Part shown: positions 17,883 to 29,228 of the stretch, in pieces
Layout: each line of letters begins with the position of its first letter
Position numbering within the stretch: position 1 is the stretch's first letter
Assembly: GCF_037974265.1 (NCBI RefSeq)
Contig: NZ_CP150233.1
Coordinates: 3,410,001 to 3,474,000 of the forward strand
DNA from: Paenibacillus sp. FSL R5-0623
GTDB lineage: Bacteria > Bacillota > Bacilli > Paenibacillales > Paenibacillaceae
Direction: 5' to 3'
Length of the DNA stretch: 64,000 bases
Notes under the pieces: generated by a model
Told to the model about the DNA's origin: nothing
The model's input: only the letters and a program-made list of their open reading frames with translations
The model's database searches: none
Translations under genes and position numbers: made by a program

Positions 17883-19487
17883 TTATTTCTTCCCGTAGGC
17901 TTCATTAACTGCCTGAGTTGCGTCATCGCCCCCGGCTGCACGCCAATTCTGGACAATAACATCGAAATAATCAATACTTTCGCTACCCATAATGATCTTG
18001 GTGAAACCTTCGGTCAGGATATCATCCAAGGTTGTGCCGTAGCTTGAAAGTATTTCTGGCGTTACACCCCACAAGGCCGTCTTTGTGTAGTTCTCGCTGT
18101 CCAGTACTTTCTTGGCAAGACCATACGCATTCTTTGGAGCCCCTTGTTGCAAATAATCACCAACTGCTCCTGGGGTTGCATTCTCTATGAATTCCACACT
18201 GTTATTATATTTTTGCCACATACCCGAAGTCGTGAGTCCACTGGTATCCTCGGATTGAAGGGCAGCGGAGACCGCCTCAAATTGCTCGTAATCGGAATTT
18301 GGATTAAGTACACGGAACGCTCCAACCACATGGGCAATATCATTATCCAGCAAGGCGGATAACGTTTCTGTGGATTCCTTGCCATTGCCTTCATCCACAA
18401 TATAAGCATAGTCATTCAAAATTTTGATCACTTCTTCAGGGCTCTTAAATCCTTTTTTCATGACGATATAATTGTTGTTGGCGAAAAAGATGGATTGTTT
18501 GGCTTCTTTCCCATCAACGGTAGGGATGATATAAGGGTAGAAGATAGCGTCCTTACCCAGATTGGATACTGTATCGACACCCGGATTATAACCCCACCAC
18601 TGGTAATAAGGTTGCATGCCCACTTTGCCGGCTACAATGTCCGCGTTCATCGCATTAAAGTCTTTGATTGCAAATTCCGGATCAATGATGCCTCGCTTGT
18701 ACCATTCTGACCACTCAGCCAGCGCATTTTTCATCTCAGGCTGCACGGAGCCGTAGACTAGTTTTCCACTGTTATCCTCCATCCACATATCCGGATGTGC
18801 ATTCCATGCAATAGCAAGCAGGTTGAGGTAATCCAATGATTGGTCTACCGCAATACCATAACCACCGTGCTTTTCCATGAATTTGAGTGCGATATTTTTG
18901 ATGTCTTCCACAGACTTCGGATCCTGGACTCCCAATTCTTCTTTCCAGTCGTTCCGGATCCACATGAAGTCTGGTTGTTCTATTAATCCCCAATGCATCT
19001 GTGGTATCCCGTACAGCTTACCGTCTTTTTTTCCAGATTCGTAACTGTCCGCATCTGCTTCCATGTAACCTTTGAGACGATCTGAAGCGTGTTGATCAAA
19101 GACCTCGGAAAGGTCCATGACCATATCTGCTTCGACTAACTGTCTCAGTTGTGATGGATTAACTCTGAATACGTCAGGAAGATCGTTCGATGCGATAGCC
19201 AAATTAAGTTTTGTATCGTACTCATCGCTGACCCAGTCTGTTTTGACATCGATATTAAACTTCTCTTTGTAGCGCTTAATCCAAACATTGTTGGTGATAT
19301 CGTCGCCCTTTGGATATTTTGCAGAGGAGTATTCTGATGTTACGGTATGAATGGTTGTCGTTCCAGCCTCGTTGGAATCCGTGTCCGTCGTTGAACCTTT
19401 ATCAGCACCGTTTCCATTGCTACAGGCTGCGAGTAATAAGGTTGACATGCACACAGACAAGACTAGAGCTTTCGTTTTCTTGTTCAT
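17883..19487 (-). CDS. Extracellular solute-binding lipoprotein, LplA-like
   Basis: Sugar-binding protein of the ABC importer, anchored to the outer face of the membrane. A lipoprotein signal peptide is clear: MNKKTKAL, a hydrophobic stretch, then the lipobox LLAAC at about residues 18-22, followed by a Gly/Asn/Asp linker. The mature part has the large family 1 binding-protein fold; 534 residues is the usual LplA length. First gene of the importer operon. The regulator pair YesM/YesN-like at 12.5-16 kb converges on it. Confidence 0.93.
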   Translation of the reverse strand: MNKKTKALVLSVCMSTLLLAACSNGNGADKGSTTDTDSNEAGTTTIHTVTSEYSSAKYPKGDDITNNVWIKRYKEKFNIDVKTDWVSDEYDTKLNLAIASNDLPDVFRVNPSQLRQLVEADMVMDLSEVFDQHASDRLKGYMEADADSYESGKKDGKLYGIPQMHWGLIEQPDFMWIRNDWKEELGVQDPKSVEDIKNIALKFMEKHGGYGIAVDQSLDYLNLLAIAWNAHPDMWMEDNSGKLVYGSVQPEMKNALAEWSEWYKRGIIDPEFAIKDFNAMNADIVAGKVGMQPYYQWWGYNPGVDTVSNLGKDAIFYPYIIPTVDGKEAKQSIFFANNNYIVMKKGFKSPEEVIKILNDYAYIVDEGNGKESTETLSALLDNDIAHVVGAFRVLNPNSDYEQFEAVSAALQSEDTSGLTTSGMWQKYNNSVEFIENATPGAVGDYLQQGAPKNAYGLAKKVLDSENYTKTALWGVTPEILSSYGTTLDDILTEGFTKIIMGSESIDYFDVIVQNWRAAGGDDATQAVNEAYGKK

Positions 19488-19673
19488 TTCTTTTCCCCCT
19501 TATCAGTCGTATTTCAATAGCGCTTTCTTGAAAATATTCTAAACGAGAAAGGGGGAATGTGATATAAAGGTTATTGACGAGAACCCGTATCTTTTTTTAC
19601 TTTTGAGTTGTAGCGGAGAAAAGATAAATGAGCTTTGTGCACTTTTTTTACTTTGTACTCCTTCTTTTTTTAC

Positions 19674-20684
19674 TCATGTCTCCAAAAATTGCTTTAGATG
19701 ATGATCGATAACGATTGAATCCTCTTTGTTTGCTCCGATTCCAAAGCAGTGTCCCCACTTGGACTGTATAGGTTGATACACCGCGTTTGGCATATGTTGA
19801 ACATCATACGCACTGTCTTCTGGTGTGAAGAACAAGTCACTTGATCCTGGCATAACGAGTGCAGGAGAGGTGATCTTGCTTAACGCCTGTTCGAAGTTGC
19901 CGTCATCTACGGGATTATCGCTAATGTCTCCATAGATTCCTGTACGCAGCATGGTAATCAAGTCGTTAGCATCGAAGGGAAGAAATACCTGATCCCAGTA
20001 ATCTTCTACATAAGATTGCAAGGAGTCGTAACCCTCAGATTGATACAATTTCTCCAAATAGTACGCCTGCGAGAACCCCCATGGAGCATAAGCTCTTCCC
20101 ATCGCTGCGAGACCGGCAACCGGAGGGCATTCATATCTACCATTTTTATAAACTGAATCTGCCTGTAGCGCCGCGATCATTGCTCCGAATACCAACTGTG
20201 TATGGGGTCTGCTCTTTGCCGTTCCGCCAAAGGGGGCAATACGCTCGACCATCTCAGGATAACTGGTTCCCCATTGATATACCTGCATGGCTCCCAGAGA
20301 CCAGCCCACAACAAGTTTGATTTTGGAGATACCGAATTTTTGAGTGATGAGTTGATGTTGGGCACGCACATTGTCATACATGGAGATGTGAGGGAAGTTG
20401 TCCTTATCATATGGGGCAGGGGTATTACTTGGAGAGGACGATAATCCGTTACCCAACATATTGGGCACCACGATAAAATAACGACTGGGGTCCAGTGCTT
20501 TGTCTGTTCCAATTAACCATTCATTATCTGTGTGAATTCCAGCAAACCATGTTGGGACAACAATAACATTGTCCTTTGCTGCATTTAAGTTTCCATAGGT
20601 CTTGTAAGCTATAAAGGCTTGAGGGAGCTGTTGTCCCGAATGAAGTAATGTATCTCCAAGGTTATATGTTTCGTAATCGTTCAT
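19674..20684 (-). CDS. Alpha/beta hydrolase, MetX (homoserine O-acetyltransferase) family
   Basis: The 336-residue protein has the alpha/beta-hydrolase fold of the MetX family, whose members move acyl groups from CoA to homoserine, serine or other acceptors. The nucleophile elbow is GWSLGAMQ (Ser near residue 128), and the catalytic Asp and His are probably in GSSDLFF and KWGHCFG. It lacks some lengths typical of true MetX and stands next to no methionine gene, so it may be a hydrolase of unknown substrate. GGAG lies 8-9 nt before the ATG. It is divergent from a LysR gene with a 124-bp shared upstream region. Confidence 0.8.
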   Translation of the reverse strand: MNDYETYNLGDTLLHSGQQLPQAFIAYKTYGNLNAAKDNVIVVPTWFAGIHTDNEWLIGTDKALDPSRYFIVVPNMLGNGLSSSPSNTPAPYDKDNFPHISMYDNVRAQHQLITQKFGISKIKLVVGWSLGAMQVYQWGTSYPEMVERIAPFGGTAKSRPHTQLVFGAMIAALQADSVYKNGRYECPPVAGLAAMGRAYAPWGFSQAYYLEKLYQSEGYDSLQSYVEDYWDQVFLPFDANDLITMLRTGIYGDISDNPVDDGNFEQALSKITSPALVMPGSSDLFFTPEDSAYDVQHMPNAVYQPIQSKWGHCFGIGANKEDSIVIDHHLKQFLET

Positions 20685-20808
20685 AGATGGATTCTCCTTA
20701 TCAAATAGTAATAACTTGATTTCACTCTACAATACGTCTATTATCATTTCAACGAAACGTTATCGAACGTATCATTCATTTATTTTGAACAGAGGAGGTG
20801 CCTGAATC

Positions 20809-21693
20809 ATGGAAATACGGCAGCTAAAAACATTTTGGACACTTGCATCGACCTGCAGCTTTAGTCAAACTGCTGAATTATTGAGCTATGTACCGTCTAC
20901 CATAACCATGCAAATCAAATCGCTGGAAGAAGAGCTCGGTGTGAAATTGCTGGATCGACTAGGAAAAAAGGTCGTGTTAACGGATGCTGGCCAACAGTTT
21001 CTTCCATACGCCACTAAAATATTAAACGATGTAGAGGAAGCGAAGTGCATATCCAGTCAGCACGGAGAATTGGCGGGAACGGTTGTGATCGGAGCAGACG
21101 AAGTGCTGTGTGCATATCTTCTTCCAGCCTTGTTCAAACGCTTCCGAGCGGACTATCCTGGTGTGCGGTTATTGTTCCGCCCCTTGTCTGGGCAAGAGCT
21201 TAAATCGAGTCTGAGAGAAGGGCATGCCGATGTCGTTTTTGTATTGGATGAGCCTATGAATTCCAAAGACCTTCATTCAGAGTTTTTAAAGGATGAGACC
21301 TTTCAAATGGTGGTTTCTCCCGATCATCTGTTAGCATCGCGTTCCGCGTTAGTTGCTGATGACTTCCACAAACAGCATTTTTTACTGACCGAAAAGAACT
21401 GTTCGTATCGCACTCATTTTGACCAATCCATAACGAAGAAAGGTGTGGATGCTCTGACAGAGCTGGAGTTTCATAGTGTAGAAGCCATTAAACAATGTGT
21501 TGTGGCTGGTCTAGGGATCGCTTTATTACCTGAAATGGCTTTGAAGAAAGAGTTGAGCGAAGGGGAAGTGGTTGCACTGCCGTGGGATTTATCAGATGTA
21601 TCCTTTTCTGCGCAAATGCTCTGGCATCGGGAAAAATGGATCTCTCCGTCTATGGCTGCTTTCATGGATGTCGCCAAGAGTGAGTTGATTTGA
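20809..21693 (+). CDS. LysR-family transcriptional regulator
   Basis: The 294-residue protein has a LysR helix-turn-helix at residues 1-60 (MEIRQLKTFWTLASTCSFSQ) and an effector-binding domain from about residue 90. GAGGAGGTG precedes the ATG. It is transcribed away from the MetX-like hydrolase and is its likely regulator. Confidence 0.9.
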   Translation: MEIRQLKTFWTLASTCSFSQTAELLSYVPSTITMQIKSLEEELGVKLLDRLGKKVVLTDAGQQFLPYATKILNDVEEAKCISSQHGELAGTVVIGADEVLCAYLLPALFKRFRADYPGVRLLFRPLSGQELKSSLREGHADVVFVLDEPMNSKDLHSEFLKDETFQMVVSPDHLLASRSALVADDFHKQHFLLTEKNCSYRTHFDQSITKKGVDALTELEFHSVEAIKQCVVAGLGIALLPEMALKKELSEGEVVALPWDLSDVSFSAQMLWHREKWISPSMAAFMDVAKSELI

Positions 21694-21806
21694 TTGTTCA
21701 GAATTTGTTTAGATGTATGTGTTAAAATATTCTTCATGGAGATCGTGATGTTAAATGGAATCAACCTTCAACAACATGATACAGATATATATATGGGGGA
21801 TTAGCA

Positions 21807-22271
21807 ATGGAGAGAAAGATTAGAAATTCTGCAAAAGCATTGATCATTAAAGACGGGAGAATGCTTGCAATGAAGCAGGATGATAATGATGAAGTCATCT
21901 ACATCCTGCCTGGTGGGAGCCAGAATGCAGGTGAAACCCTGACGGATGCTGTGAAGCGTGAAGTTGCGGAAGAAATCGGAATAGATGTAGAACCGTTATC
22001 ACTGGAATTTGTCATTGAAGGGGTATACGGTGAAGCTCTTCATCGTGTAGATTTTGTTTTTTTATGCGAGTACATAGGTTTGGTGGACAATGACAGTTCT
22101 ATTCTGCCTAATGACGAAAACCAGGTGGAATATGTGTGGCTCGAAATTAAAAATATAAATGAACAACCTTTATTTCCTTCAAAATTACGAAAGCAGATCA
22201 TTAGATTGGTTGAGGGAGAAAAAACGGTTATGTATTTAGGAAATGAGGAAGATGACGACCTGAATAGTTAG
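21807..22271 (+). CDS. Nudix hydrolase
   Basis: The 154-residue protein has a complete Nudix box GX5EX7REUXEEXGU at residues 37-59 (GGSQNAGE, then KREVAEEIGID). Nudix enzymes cleave nucleoside diphosphates linked to another group X. The C-terminal part is not specific enough to name the substrate. A GGGGGATT ribosome binding site precedes the ATG. It stands alone and is followed by a terminator. Confidence 0.9.
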   Translation: MERKIRNSAKALIIKDGRMLAMKQDDNDEVIYILPGGSQNAGETLTDAVKREVAEEIGIDVEPLSLEFVIEGVYGEALHRVDFVFLCEYIGLVDNDSSILPNDENQVEYVWLEIKNINEQPLFPSKLRKQIIRLVEGEKTVMYLGNEEDDDLNS

Positions 22272-22316
22272 ATGTGTACACGTCGTAAACAAGCGGCCGT
22301 CTTGTATCTATAAATG

Positions 22317-22362
22317 AAAGGCTATTTCAAAGGACATGATGGTCCAGTGAAATAGCCTTTTT
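22317..22362 (+). terminator. Terminator after the Nudix gene
   Basis: A perfect 13-bp stem (AAAGGCTATTTCA with TGAAATAGCCTTT) is followed by T residues. It lies immediately before the truncated DsbA-like fragment. Confidence 0.85.
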
Positions 22363-22370
22363 GTCGTTGA

Positions 22371-23144
22371 ACAAAGTGTGCAGAGCGGTTTGTTGAGGTA
22401 TACGGCCATTATTTTACGCTGCAAATCAAAATGGGTGGGCTACTGGCTAACTGGAATGGTTTCTCGGATAGCGCTAACGGGATTCAGAAACCTTCGGACG
22501 TTGCAGCGCATTGGAAGGAAGTAGGTGAGCATTCACGCATGCCCATCGACGGTTCCTTATGGCATGATAATCCAATACTTTCTTCCTATCCGCCATCTCG
22601 CGTATTTAAGGTCATTCAGAGTACACACCCTGGTAAAGAGCAGGACTTCTTAAGACGTGCGCGTGAAGCCGTGTTTGCATTTAATCGAAATATTGGAGAA
22701 GATGATGTGCTGATGGATATCGTCAATCAACTAGGCTTGAATGGAAAAGAAGTGGTTGAAGCGGCTGCACAGCAATCTGCACAAGAGTTATTAGAGGAAG
22801 ACTTTGAGCGTGTCGCTAGTTTGGGAGTGAGAGGTTTTCCATCAATTATCATTGTGAATGAAGAGAACCAAGGGATGGAAATTGTCGGAGCGCGTTCTCT
22901 TGAAACATATGTGCAAGCACTTCAGCAGGTGCTTGGTGGTGATCTGAAACCCAAACAGATAGACTCGTTGGAGCAGAAAATCAATAAGGGACACCTTCTT
23001 TTTTCTAGAGAAATGGAAATCATGTACAATGTCGAAAAGACTGATATTGAATCATATGTGAAATCTGAATTGGCAGAGCACACATATCGTATGGGTCATA
23101 TTTTGAATGAGTTATATATTGAGATGAGCCTCGATCCGGTATGA
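22371..23144 (+). pseudogene. DsbA-family oxidoreductase fragment without the CxxC end
   Basis: The reading frame opens at 22371 just after a stop codon, and the first ATG is at 22431. The segment EVYGHYFTLQIKMGGLLANW and the later VRGFPSIIIV cis-Pro loop are those of DsbA/FrnE-type thioredoxin-fold proteins. The N-terminal strand with the catalytic CxxC pair, normally 20-30 residues before GGLL, is missing, and the only Cys nearby is in KCAERF. No ribosome binding site fits the ATG. The start of the gene was probably lost where the Nudix terminator now lies. A redox role for what remains is unlikely. Confidence 0.6.
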
Positions 23145-23415
23145 TTTTAAATATTCGCAGGTTAGATGGAGTGAATCTAACGGGCAGGTCACATATGTGG
23201 CTTGCCCGTTTTGTGTATCATTGAGTAATAAATGAGTGGTGTTCTTTCCATCGCTATATACTAGCTTATCATGAGATTTCTGGCAGGCAGCGATATGATT
23301 TTCTATTTTGTACATCTGCGAAAAAAACTGATTTGAATTGAAAACGAGGCTTGACCTTGGGTCTGACCTTAGGTTTATGCTATGTACAGGAAGAACAGCG
23401 AAGGTGGAGATGACA

Positions 23416-24201
23416 GTGAATGCTGAAATTACAATTAGCGAATTGGCCCAGCTGATGCACGTATCGGTACATCAAATTCGTTATTTTGAGGAAAAGGGAG
23501 TGTTGCATCCGGCTTACACAGGTGATAATCAGTACCGGATGTATGGCATAGATGAAGTATACAGGCTTGCCCATATTTTATTGCTACGTAAGATGGGGCT
23601 GTCCGTTCAAGTGATCAAAGAATGTCTTACACGTCTGACTCCCGAAGAGATCACACGACTCTTTCATCAGGCACTGACCGATACCGAAGCCGAGATTAAG
23701 AAACTTCAGGAGACCAAGCATTTTATGGAGAAGTTATTGGAGGAAAAAGCACATCTTGCCGATCCGATGGAGGCAGCATATAACATCATTCAGCGCGAAG
23801 ATACGCCGCTATCGCTATGGTTTGAGATGGAGGCTACTGCCACGCTGAATGCGCAGACACTTGTACAGCACAAAGGCAAGATCACCAATCTGTTTGAAGC
23901 AGATCTCCATTATTTGTACGATTCATGCGGTATTGTAGGCATGTACACTCCCACTCAGGAAGGAATGCATCATCTGATGCTGCCAGCGGGTACGTACCTG
24001 TCCTGTCATCTATTTGTGGAAAATGAAGAACAACTGACTGCTCACATTCAGCATTTTTACGCTAACGCCGAAGAGGTGGGGTATGTCTGTCAGGGACCGC
24101 TTCTCATGGTGGAAAAATCGTATTTATCGTTGTTCACACCCGACAAGCTTCATTATGAATTACTGTCACAGATTATAACAGAACAGGAGGTTTCCTTATG
24201 A
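23416..24201 (+). CDS. MerR-family transcriptional regulator
   Basis: The N-terminal MerR helix-turn-helix (ITISELAQLMHVSVHQIRYF) is at about residues 5-70. A coiled-coil linker follows (TDTEAEIKKLQETKHFMEKL), then a C-terminal ligand domain without a metal-site Cys pattern. The GTG at 23416 is preferred because AGGTGG lies 8 nt upstream; the ATG at 23410 is too close to it. The stop overlaps the next ATG (ATGA), and the three genes 23416-25851 form one operon. The regulator probably controls its own operon. Confidence 0.82.
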   Translation: MNAEITISELAQLMHVSVHQIRYFEEKGVLHPAYTGDNQYRMYGIDEVYRLAHILLLRKMGLSVQVIKECLTRLTPEEITRLFHQALTDTEAEIKKLQETKHFMEKLLEEKAHLADPMEAAYNIIQREDTPLSLWFEMEATATLNAQTLVQHKGKITNLFEADLHYLYDSCGIVGMYTPTQEGMHHLMLPAGTYLSCHLFVENEEQLTAHIQHFYANAEEVGYVCQGPLLMVEKSYLSLFTPDKLHYELLSQIITEQEVSL

Positions 24202-24845
24202 CACATCTCGTTCAGATTGAACACCTCCAGCCTGATCGTTACAAAATAGCCAGCGAACTGATGGCTTATGGATTTGGACATAAATTCCAGAGATCCACTG
24301 CAATGTCCTTGTCAGATCTGGCTACAGCCTTTGAGCAGATGCTGCATGATGTTCCCCAAGATACTGGTAATCTGCGCATGGTCGCACGAGAAGACGATGT
24401 CATTGTGGGCACGATGTCGTTGAAGTGGAAACCAGGCTCTCAAGAACAGATCTCTGGAAAGGTGAAGGGTTCCCAGGTGTGGGACGCTTGCAATCACATC
24501 GGCGCTTGGAGACGCCTTCTGCTGTTAACGGGAATTCATTTGCTGAAACACGAACCTGTGACGCAGGAATGTTACATCGAGGATATCGTTGTGCATCCAC
24601 AACATCAGCGCAAGGGAATCGGCAGACAATTACTCGCCTGGGCGCAGCAATACATGCTGCAATCCCCGCAGATGTCGTATCTCAGTCTGCATGTGGCAAG
24701 TCACAACCTGAAAGCCATTCAGATGTACGAACGTCTGCAGTTTCACACACAAAACAGTACAAAAAGCTGGATGACCGGTATGCTTCTCGGTGAACAACAA
24801 TGGAATTATATGACCCACAATGGAGACAATCATGCTTCAACGTAA
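24198..24845 (+). CDS. GNAT-family N-acetyltransferase
   Basis: The 215-residue protein carries the GNAT acetyl-CoA site in motif A (EDIVVHPQHQRKGIGRQLL, residues about 120-140; pyrophosphate loop Q/R-x-x-G-I-G). Motif B follows (SLHVASHNLKAIQMYERLQF). It overlaps the MerR gene by 4 bases and the hydrolase gene by 14 bases, so the trio is tightly coupled. The acceptor substrate is not known. Confidence 0.87.
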   Translation: MTHLVQIEHLQPDRYKIASELMAYGFGHKFQRSTAMSLSDLATAFEQMLHDVPQDTGNLRMVAREDDVIVGTMSLKWKPGSQEQISGKVKGSQVWDACNHIGAWRRLLLLTGIHLLKHEPVTQECYIEDIVVHPQHQRKGIGRQLLAWAQQYMLQSPQMSYLSLHVASHNLKAIQMYERLQFHTQNSTKSWMTGMLLGEQQWNYMTHNGDNHAST

Positions 24846-25851
24846 AGGAATCTGGATTTCACTACTCGTCTTCATTTTATTAATTGTTAGTACAGGAACG
24901 TACATTATCGTGCAACAGGACTATAGTATGGTCGAACAACACATCGAAATTCAAACCCCACAAGGCAAACTGACAGGTACACTGTCTCTGCCTGAGAACG
25001 AATCAGGCAAGCTGGGACTCGTGCTTTTCATCCATGGTGATGGTCCGATTGATTCGACACATAGTGATGGATATAAGCTATTGTGGGAGCGCCTTGCTTC
25101 CATAGGATACGCTTCGTTGTCGCTGGACAAACGCGGCATAGGTGGTTCCGAAGGCAACTGGCTGAATCAAAGCATCGATGATCGCGTAGTTGAAGCCGAG
25201 CAAGCTATCGCTTGGGCGAAAGAGCAGCCGATGATTGATGGTTCCAAAATTGGTGTATGGGGAGCGAGTCAGGCGGGGTGGGTCATTCCCAAGCTTGCAG
25301 GCAAGGAAAATCTCGCATTTAGTATTCTCGTTTCTCCAGCGATCAATTGGCTGAGACAGGGGGAATACAACACAAGGAGTCAAATGGCCAAGGATGGATT
25401 TTCGGCGGCTGAGATACAAGCACAGGTGGATTACGATAACAAGATCAATGATGTGTTAAAACGTCATGGTTCTTATGAGGAATACATTAGGCTTGCACGT
25501 CAAGGTGAGGAGCAGTTGAACAAGGATCGTTGGAACTTTGTTAGTAAAAACTTCACAGTGGATGCAACGGAGGATTTGCACAATTTCAAAACACCAGTCC
25601 TGCTATTGCTTGGAGAAGATGACGTCAATGTCGATATCAAGGATACCGAGCGTGCATATCGTCAGGAAGTCAAGCCGTCGTATTTGCTTCACGAGAAGAT
25701 TTTCCAAAACACAGAGCATTCGATGCTTCCTACATCCATTGCAGGCTCGGAATGGAGAATGGAGCTGAGATTCCTGTTTGCTCCAAGAAGTATTACCACC
25801 GCTGGGTATATGGACGAGATTGAACAATTCCTGACCAAATTGGCGTTATAA
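24832..25851 (+). CDS. Membrane-anchored alpha/beta hydrolase
   Basis: An N-terminal hydrophobic helix (residues 7-27) anchors or exports the protein. The alpha/beta-hydrolase domain follows, with the oxyanion-loop motif FIHGDGP, nucleophile elbow GASQAG (Ser near residue 143) and the likely Asp and His in LGEDDVNVD and NTEHSM. The ATG at 24832 has GGAG 6 nt upstream, inside the end of the GNAT gene. Family members act on esters or peptides outside the membrane. It may modify or remove a compound sensed by the MerR regulator. Confidence 0.82.
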   Translation: MLQRKGIWISLLVFILLIVSTGTYIIVQQDYSMVEQHIEIQTPQGKLTGTLSLPENESGKLGLVLFIHGDGPIDSTHSDGYKLLWERLASIGYASLSLDKRGIGGSEGNWLNQSIDDRVVEAEQAIAWAKEQPMIDGSKIGVWGASQAGWVIPKLAGKENLAFSILVSPAINWLRQGEYNTRSQMAKDGFSAAEIQAQVDYDNKINDVLKRHGSYEEYIRLARQGEEQLNKDRWNFVSKNFTVDATEDLHNFKTPVLLLLGEDDVNVDIKDTERAYRQEVKPSYLLHEKIFQNTEHSMLPTSIAGSEWRMELRFLFAPRSITTAGYMDEIEQFLTKLAL

Positions 25852-25924
25852 AGAGAACAGATTAAGCACCGATTTTATATCGATTCGAATTAGAAGGTAT
25901 AATAAAGTTCTGGAGGTGAACGAG

Positions 25925-26488
25925 ATGCTGGAATTAGTGTTTACTACTATAGAGGAGTGGGATGAAGCAATGTGGGCACGGATGGAGCGGATCTATCATG
26001 AGGCCTTTCAAAGCGGTGCGAAGACAAAAGTGATTCTGCGCAGTATGCTGGACCGAGGGGTTGGTTATTTACACACGGGCGTGCATCAGGGAAAAGTGGT
26101 TGCGATGGCTGTTACTGGACTAGAGGGGAAGGCTGTGGACCGCATTCTGATCATTGACTACCTCGCAGTTGATCAGAAGCTGCGCGGGTTGGGCATAGGA
26201 ACCTGGATGCTGGAGCAGCTCAGAGCCTGGGCGTTAAGGGAACATGAGATCAAAGGGATCCTTATCGAGGCGGAGTCCGGGACAACGGGGGCTCATCAGG
26301 AACGCATTCAGTTCTGGCATCGCAACGGGTTCATCCTGACCTCCTATGTCCATCAATATAGAATGGTGCCAGAACCATATCAGGCAATGATGCTGCCATT
26401 GGATAGAAGTACGCATGTGCCTGATGATGGTGAGGCACTGTTTCGTTATATCAATGCTTTTCACAAGGTTGCTTACCGGAAGAGTTAG
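25925..26488 (+). CDS. GNAT-family N-acetyltransferase
   Basis: The protein has a GNAT fold with motif A DYLAVDQKLRGLGIGTWML (RGLGIG loop) and the later aromatic segment FWHRNGFI. GGAGG lies 8 nt before the ATG at 25925; the in-frame GTG at 25916 overlaps the binding site and is rejected. It is a single gene with no clear partner, so the substrate cannot be named. Confidence 0.83.
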   Translation: MLELVFTTIEEWDEAMWARMERIYHEAFQSGAKTKVILRSMLDRGVGYLHTGVHQGKVVAMAVTGLEGKAVDRILIIDYLAVDQKLRGLGIGTWMLEQLRAWALREHEIKGILIEAESGTTGAHQERIQFWHRNGFILTSYVHQYRMVPEPYQAMMLPLDRSTHVPDDGEALFRYINAFHKVAYRKS

Positions 26489-26625
26489 ACCCCTCAAACG
26501 ATTTTACTTTATCCAATAAAGCGCTGGTCATTTTTCAATTTCGGCACACGGATGTACTATCGCACAGGCAAGTCGTCCACCCATTGCGTAGACTGAAGTA
26601 GATCAAGTCAAGTGAGGTGAATTCC

Positions 26626-27204
26626 ATGGCTAAAACCAATGAAATACACGTCCGGATGAAACGGCTCAAGGATCGCCCAGTCTGCGTGACTCTTCATAAT
26701 GGCGAAACGTACGTCGGGTACATCTCTGGCGTTAACAGCGAAGGCGTAGTGCTGACCGGGGGCGGAAAGCTTACTCAGGCTGCAATCACAGCAACCTCAT
26801 CTGAAGGCAGTGCTCGCAAAACCAAACCTAAAGCAGGGGTGAAGAGAAAAACAGCTTCCTCTCGGAACCGTAAACGGGTGAACAGCACTTGTAAGTCGCA
26901 GGTGCGATCTCGGTCGATGTCTCGTTCAACGTCTCGGCCAGCTCAGGTATCCTCTTTCATGCCTATGCTAGGCTCGTTGTTAGGTGGCTTCGGCGGAGCT
27001 GGTGGTGCAGGCTCAATTGGAGGTATGTTAGGCGGTGGTATGCGGTTGTTTGGCATGATCCAGCGGTTTACACCTGTGGTCAAAATGGGGTATGGCATGA
27101 TTAAGCAGATTCAGCCATTTATGGGGGCGGTTCAAGGGCTGATGACTCCAGCAAGCCAGGCTGCGGCAGAAGCCGAAGGTGAAGAGGAAGCACAACGAGG
27201 ATAA
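26626..27204 (+). CDS. Sm-like N-terminal domain protein with basic linker and Gly-rich tail
   Basis: The family is not recognised. Residues 1-50 look like a small Sm/LSm-type beta barrel (RMKRLKDRPVCVTLHNGE, then GYISGVNSEGVVL). Residues 65-105 are very rich in Arg, Ser and Lys with repeated RSRS-like steps. Residues 110-150 are Gly-rich and hydrophobic (LGSLLGGFGG-type), then a Met/Phe-rich helix and an acidic end. Such a layout is seen in some spore coat or spore-core proteins of Paenibacillus, but that is inference. The ATG at 26626 has GAGG 8 nt upstream. Confidence 0.6.
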   Translation: MAKTNEIHVRMKRLKDRPVCVTLHNGETYVGYISGVNSEGVVLTGGGKLTQAAITATSSEGSARKTKPKAGVKRKTASSRNRKRVNSTCKSQVRSRSMSRSTSRPAQVSSFMPMLGSLLGGFGGAGGAGSIGGMLGGGMRLFGMIQRFTPVVKMGYGMIKQIQPFMGAVQGLMTPASQAAAEAEGEEEAQRG

Positions 27205-27511
27205 TACTTGAAATGAAAATCGTGAAATAGAACACAACCTTCTTTTCATTTGGGAAGGAAGTATTGCTAGTGTGTTGGGTGATTTGATCTCTTTCTGATC
27301 GATTCTGTTCCTTATATTCTCCGCTAGATGCTTAACTGCAAGCTGCTCTCCGTACGGCAAACGGAGGGTGGCTTATTTGCTTATGCTGTATACGAGAAAG
27401 AAACGAAGAGAGAAAACAAATAACCTAAATACACCCCGTACAACTTCTCTGTACGGGGTGTGAAAACAATGTTGATCTTACAGAGTAGAAGAAAACTCTA
27501 TTCATCTACTA
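27205..27511. other. Intergenic stretch with one strong hairpin
   Basis: No gene is seen. A perfect 11-bp hairpin (ACACCCCGTAC at 27431-27441 with GTACGGGGTGT at 27451-27461) lies just past the end of the arabinofuranosidase gene. Read on the minus strand it is followed by a loosely T-rich stretch, so it is probably the terminator of that gene. Confidence 0.5.
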
Positions 27512-29044
<1,533 letters not shown>

Positions 29045-29096
29045 TCATATTTTTGAAAGAATTAACTGTGGTGTTGAATTCGCTTAAAAGCAAAAT

Positions 29097-29111
29097 CAAA
29101 TCATTGATTTG
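29097..29111. promoter_or_regulatory. Palindromic candidate operator between abfA and the ArsR-type gene
   Basis: CAAATCATTGATTTG is a perfect palindrome around a single central base, about 80 bases before the abfA ATG and 120 before the regulator. ArsR-family dimers bind such sites. It is the best candidate for the operator of this divergent pair. Confidence 0.5.
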
Positions 29112-29228
29112 TTATCTAATATGTATCATAATGCTTATATATTGAGCAAGTTCATTTTGATGAGTTCGCAAAATAACGAATCCTGAAATTGAAATAGATC
29201 GATTTCACTCAAAAAGGAAGTGAACATC

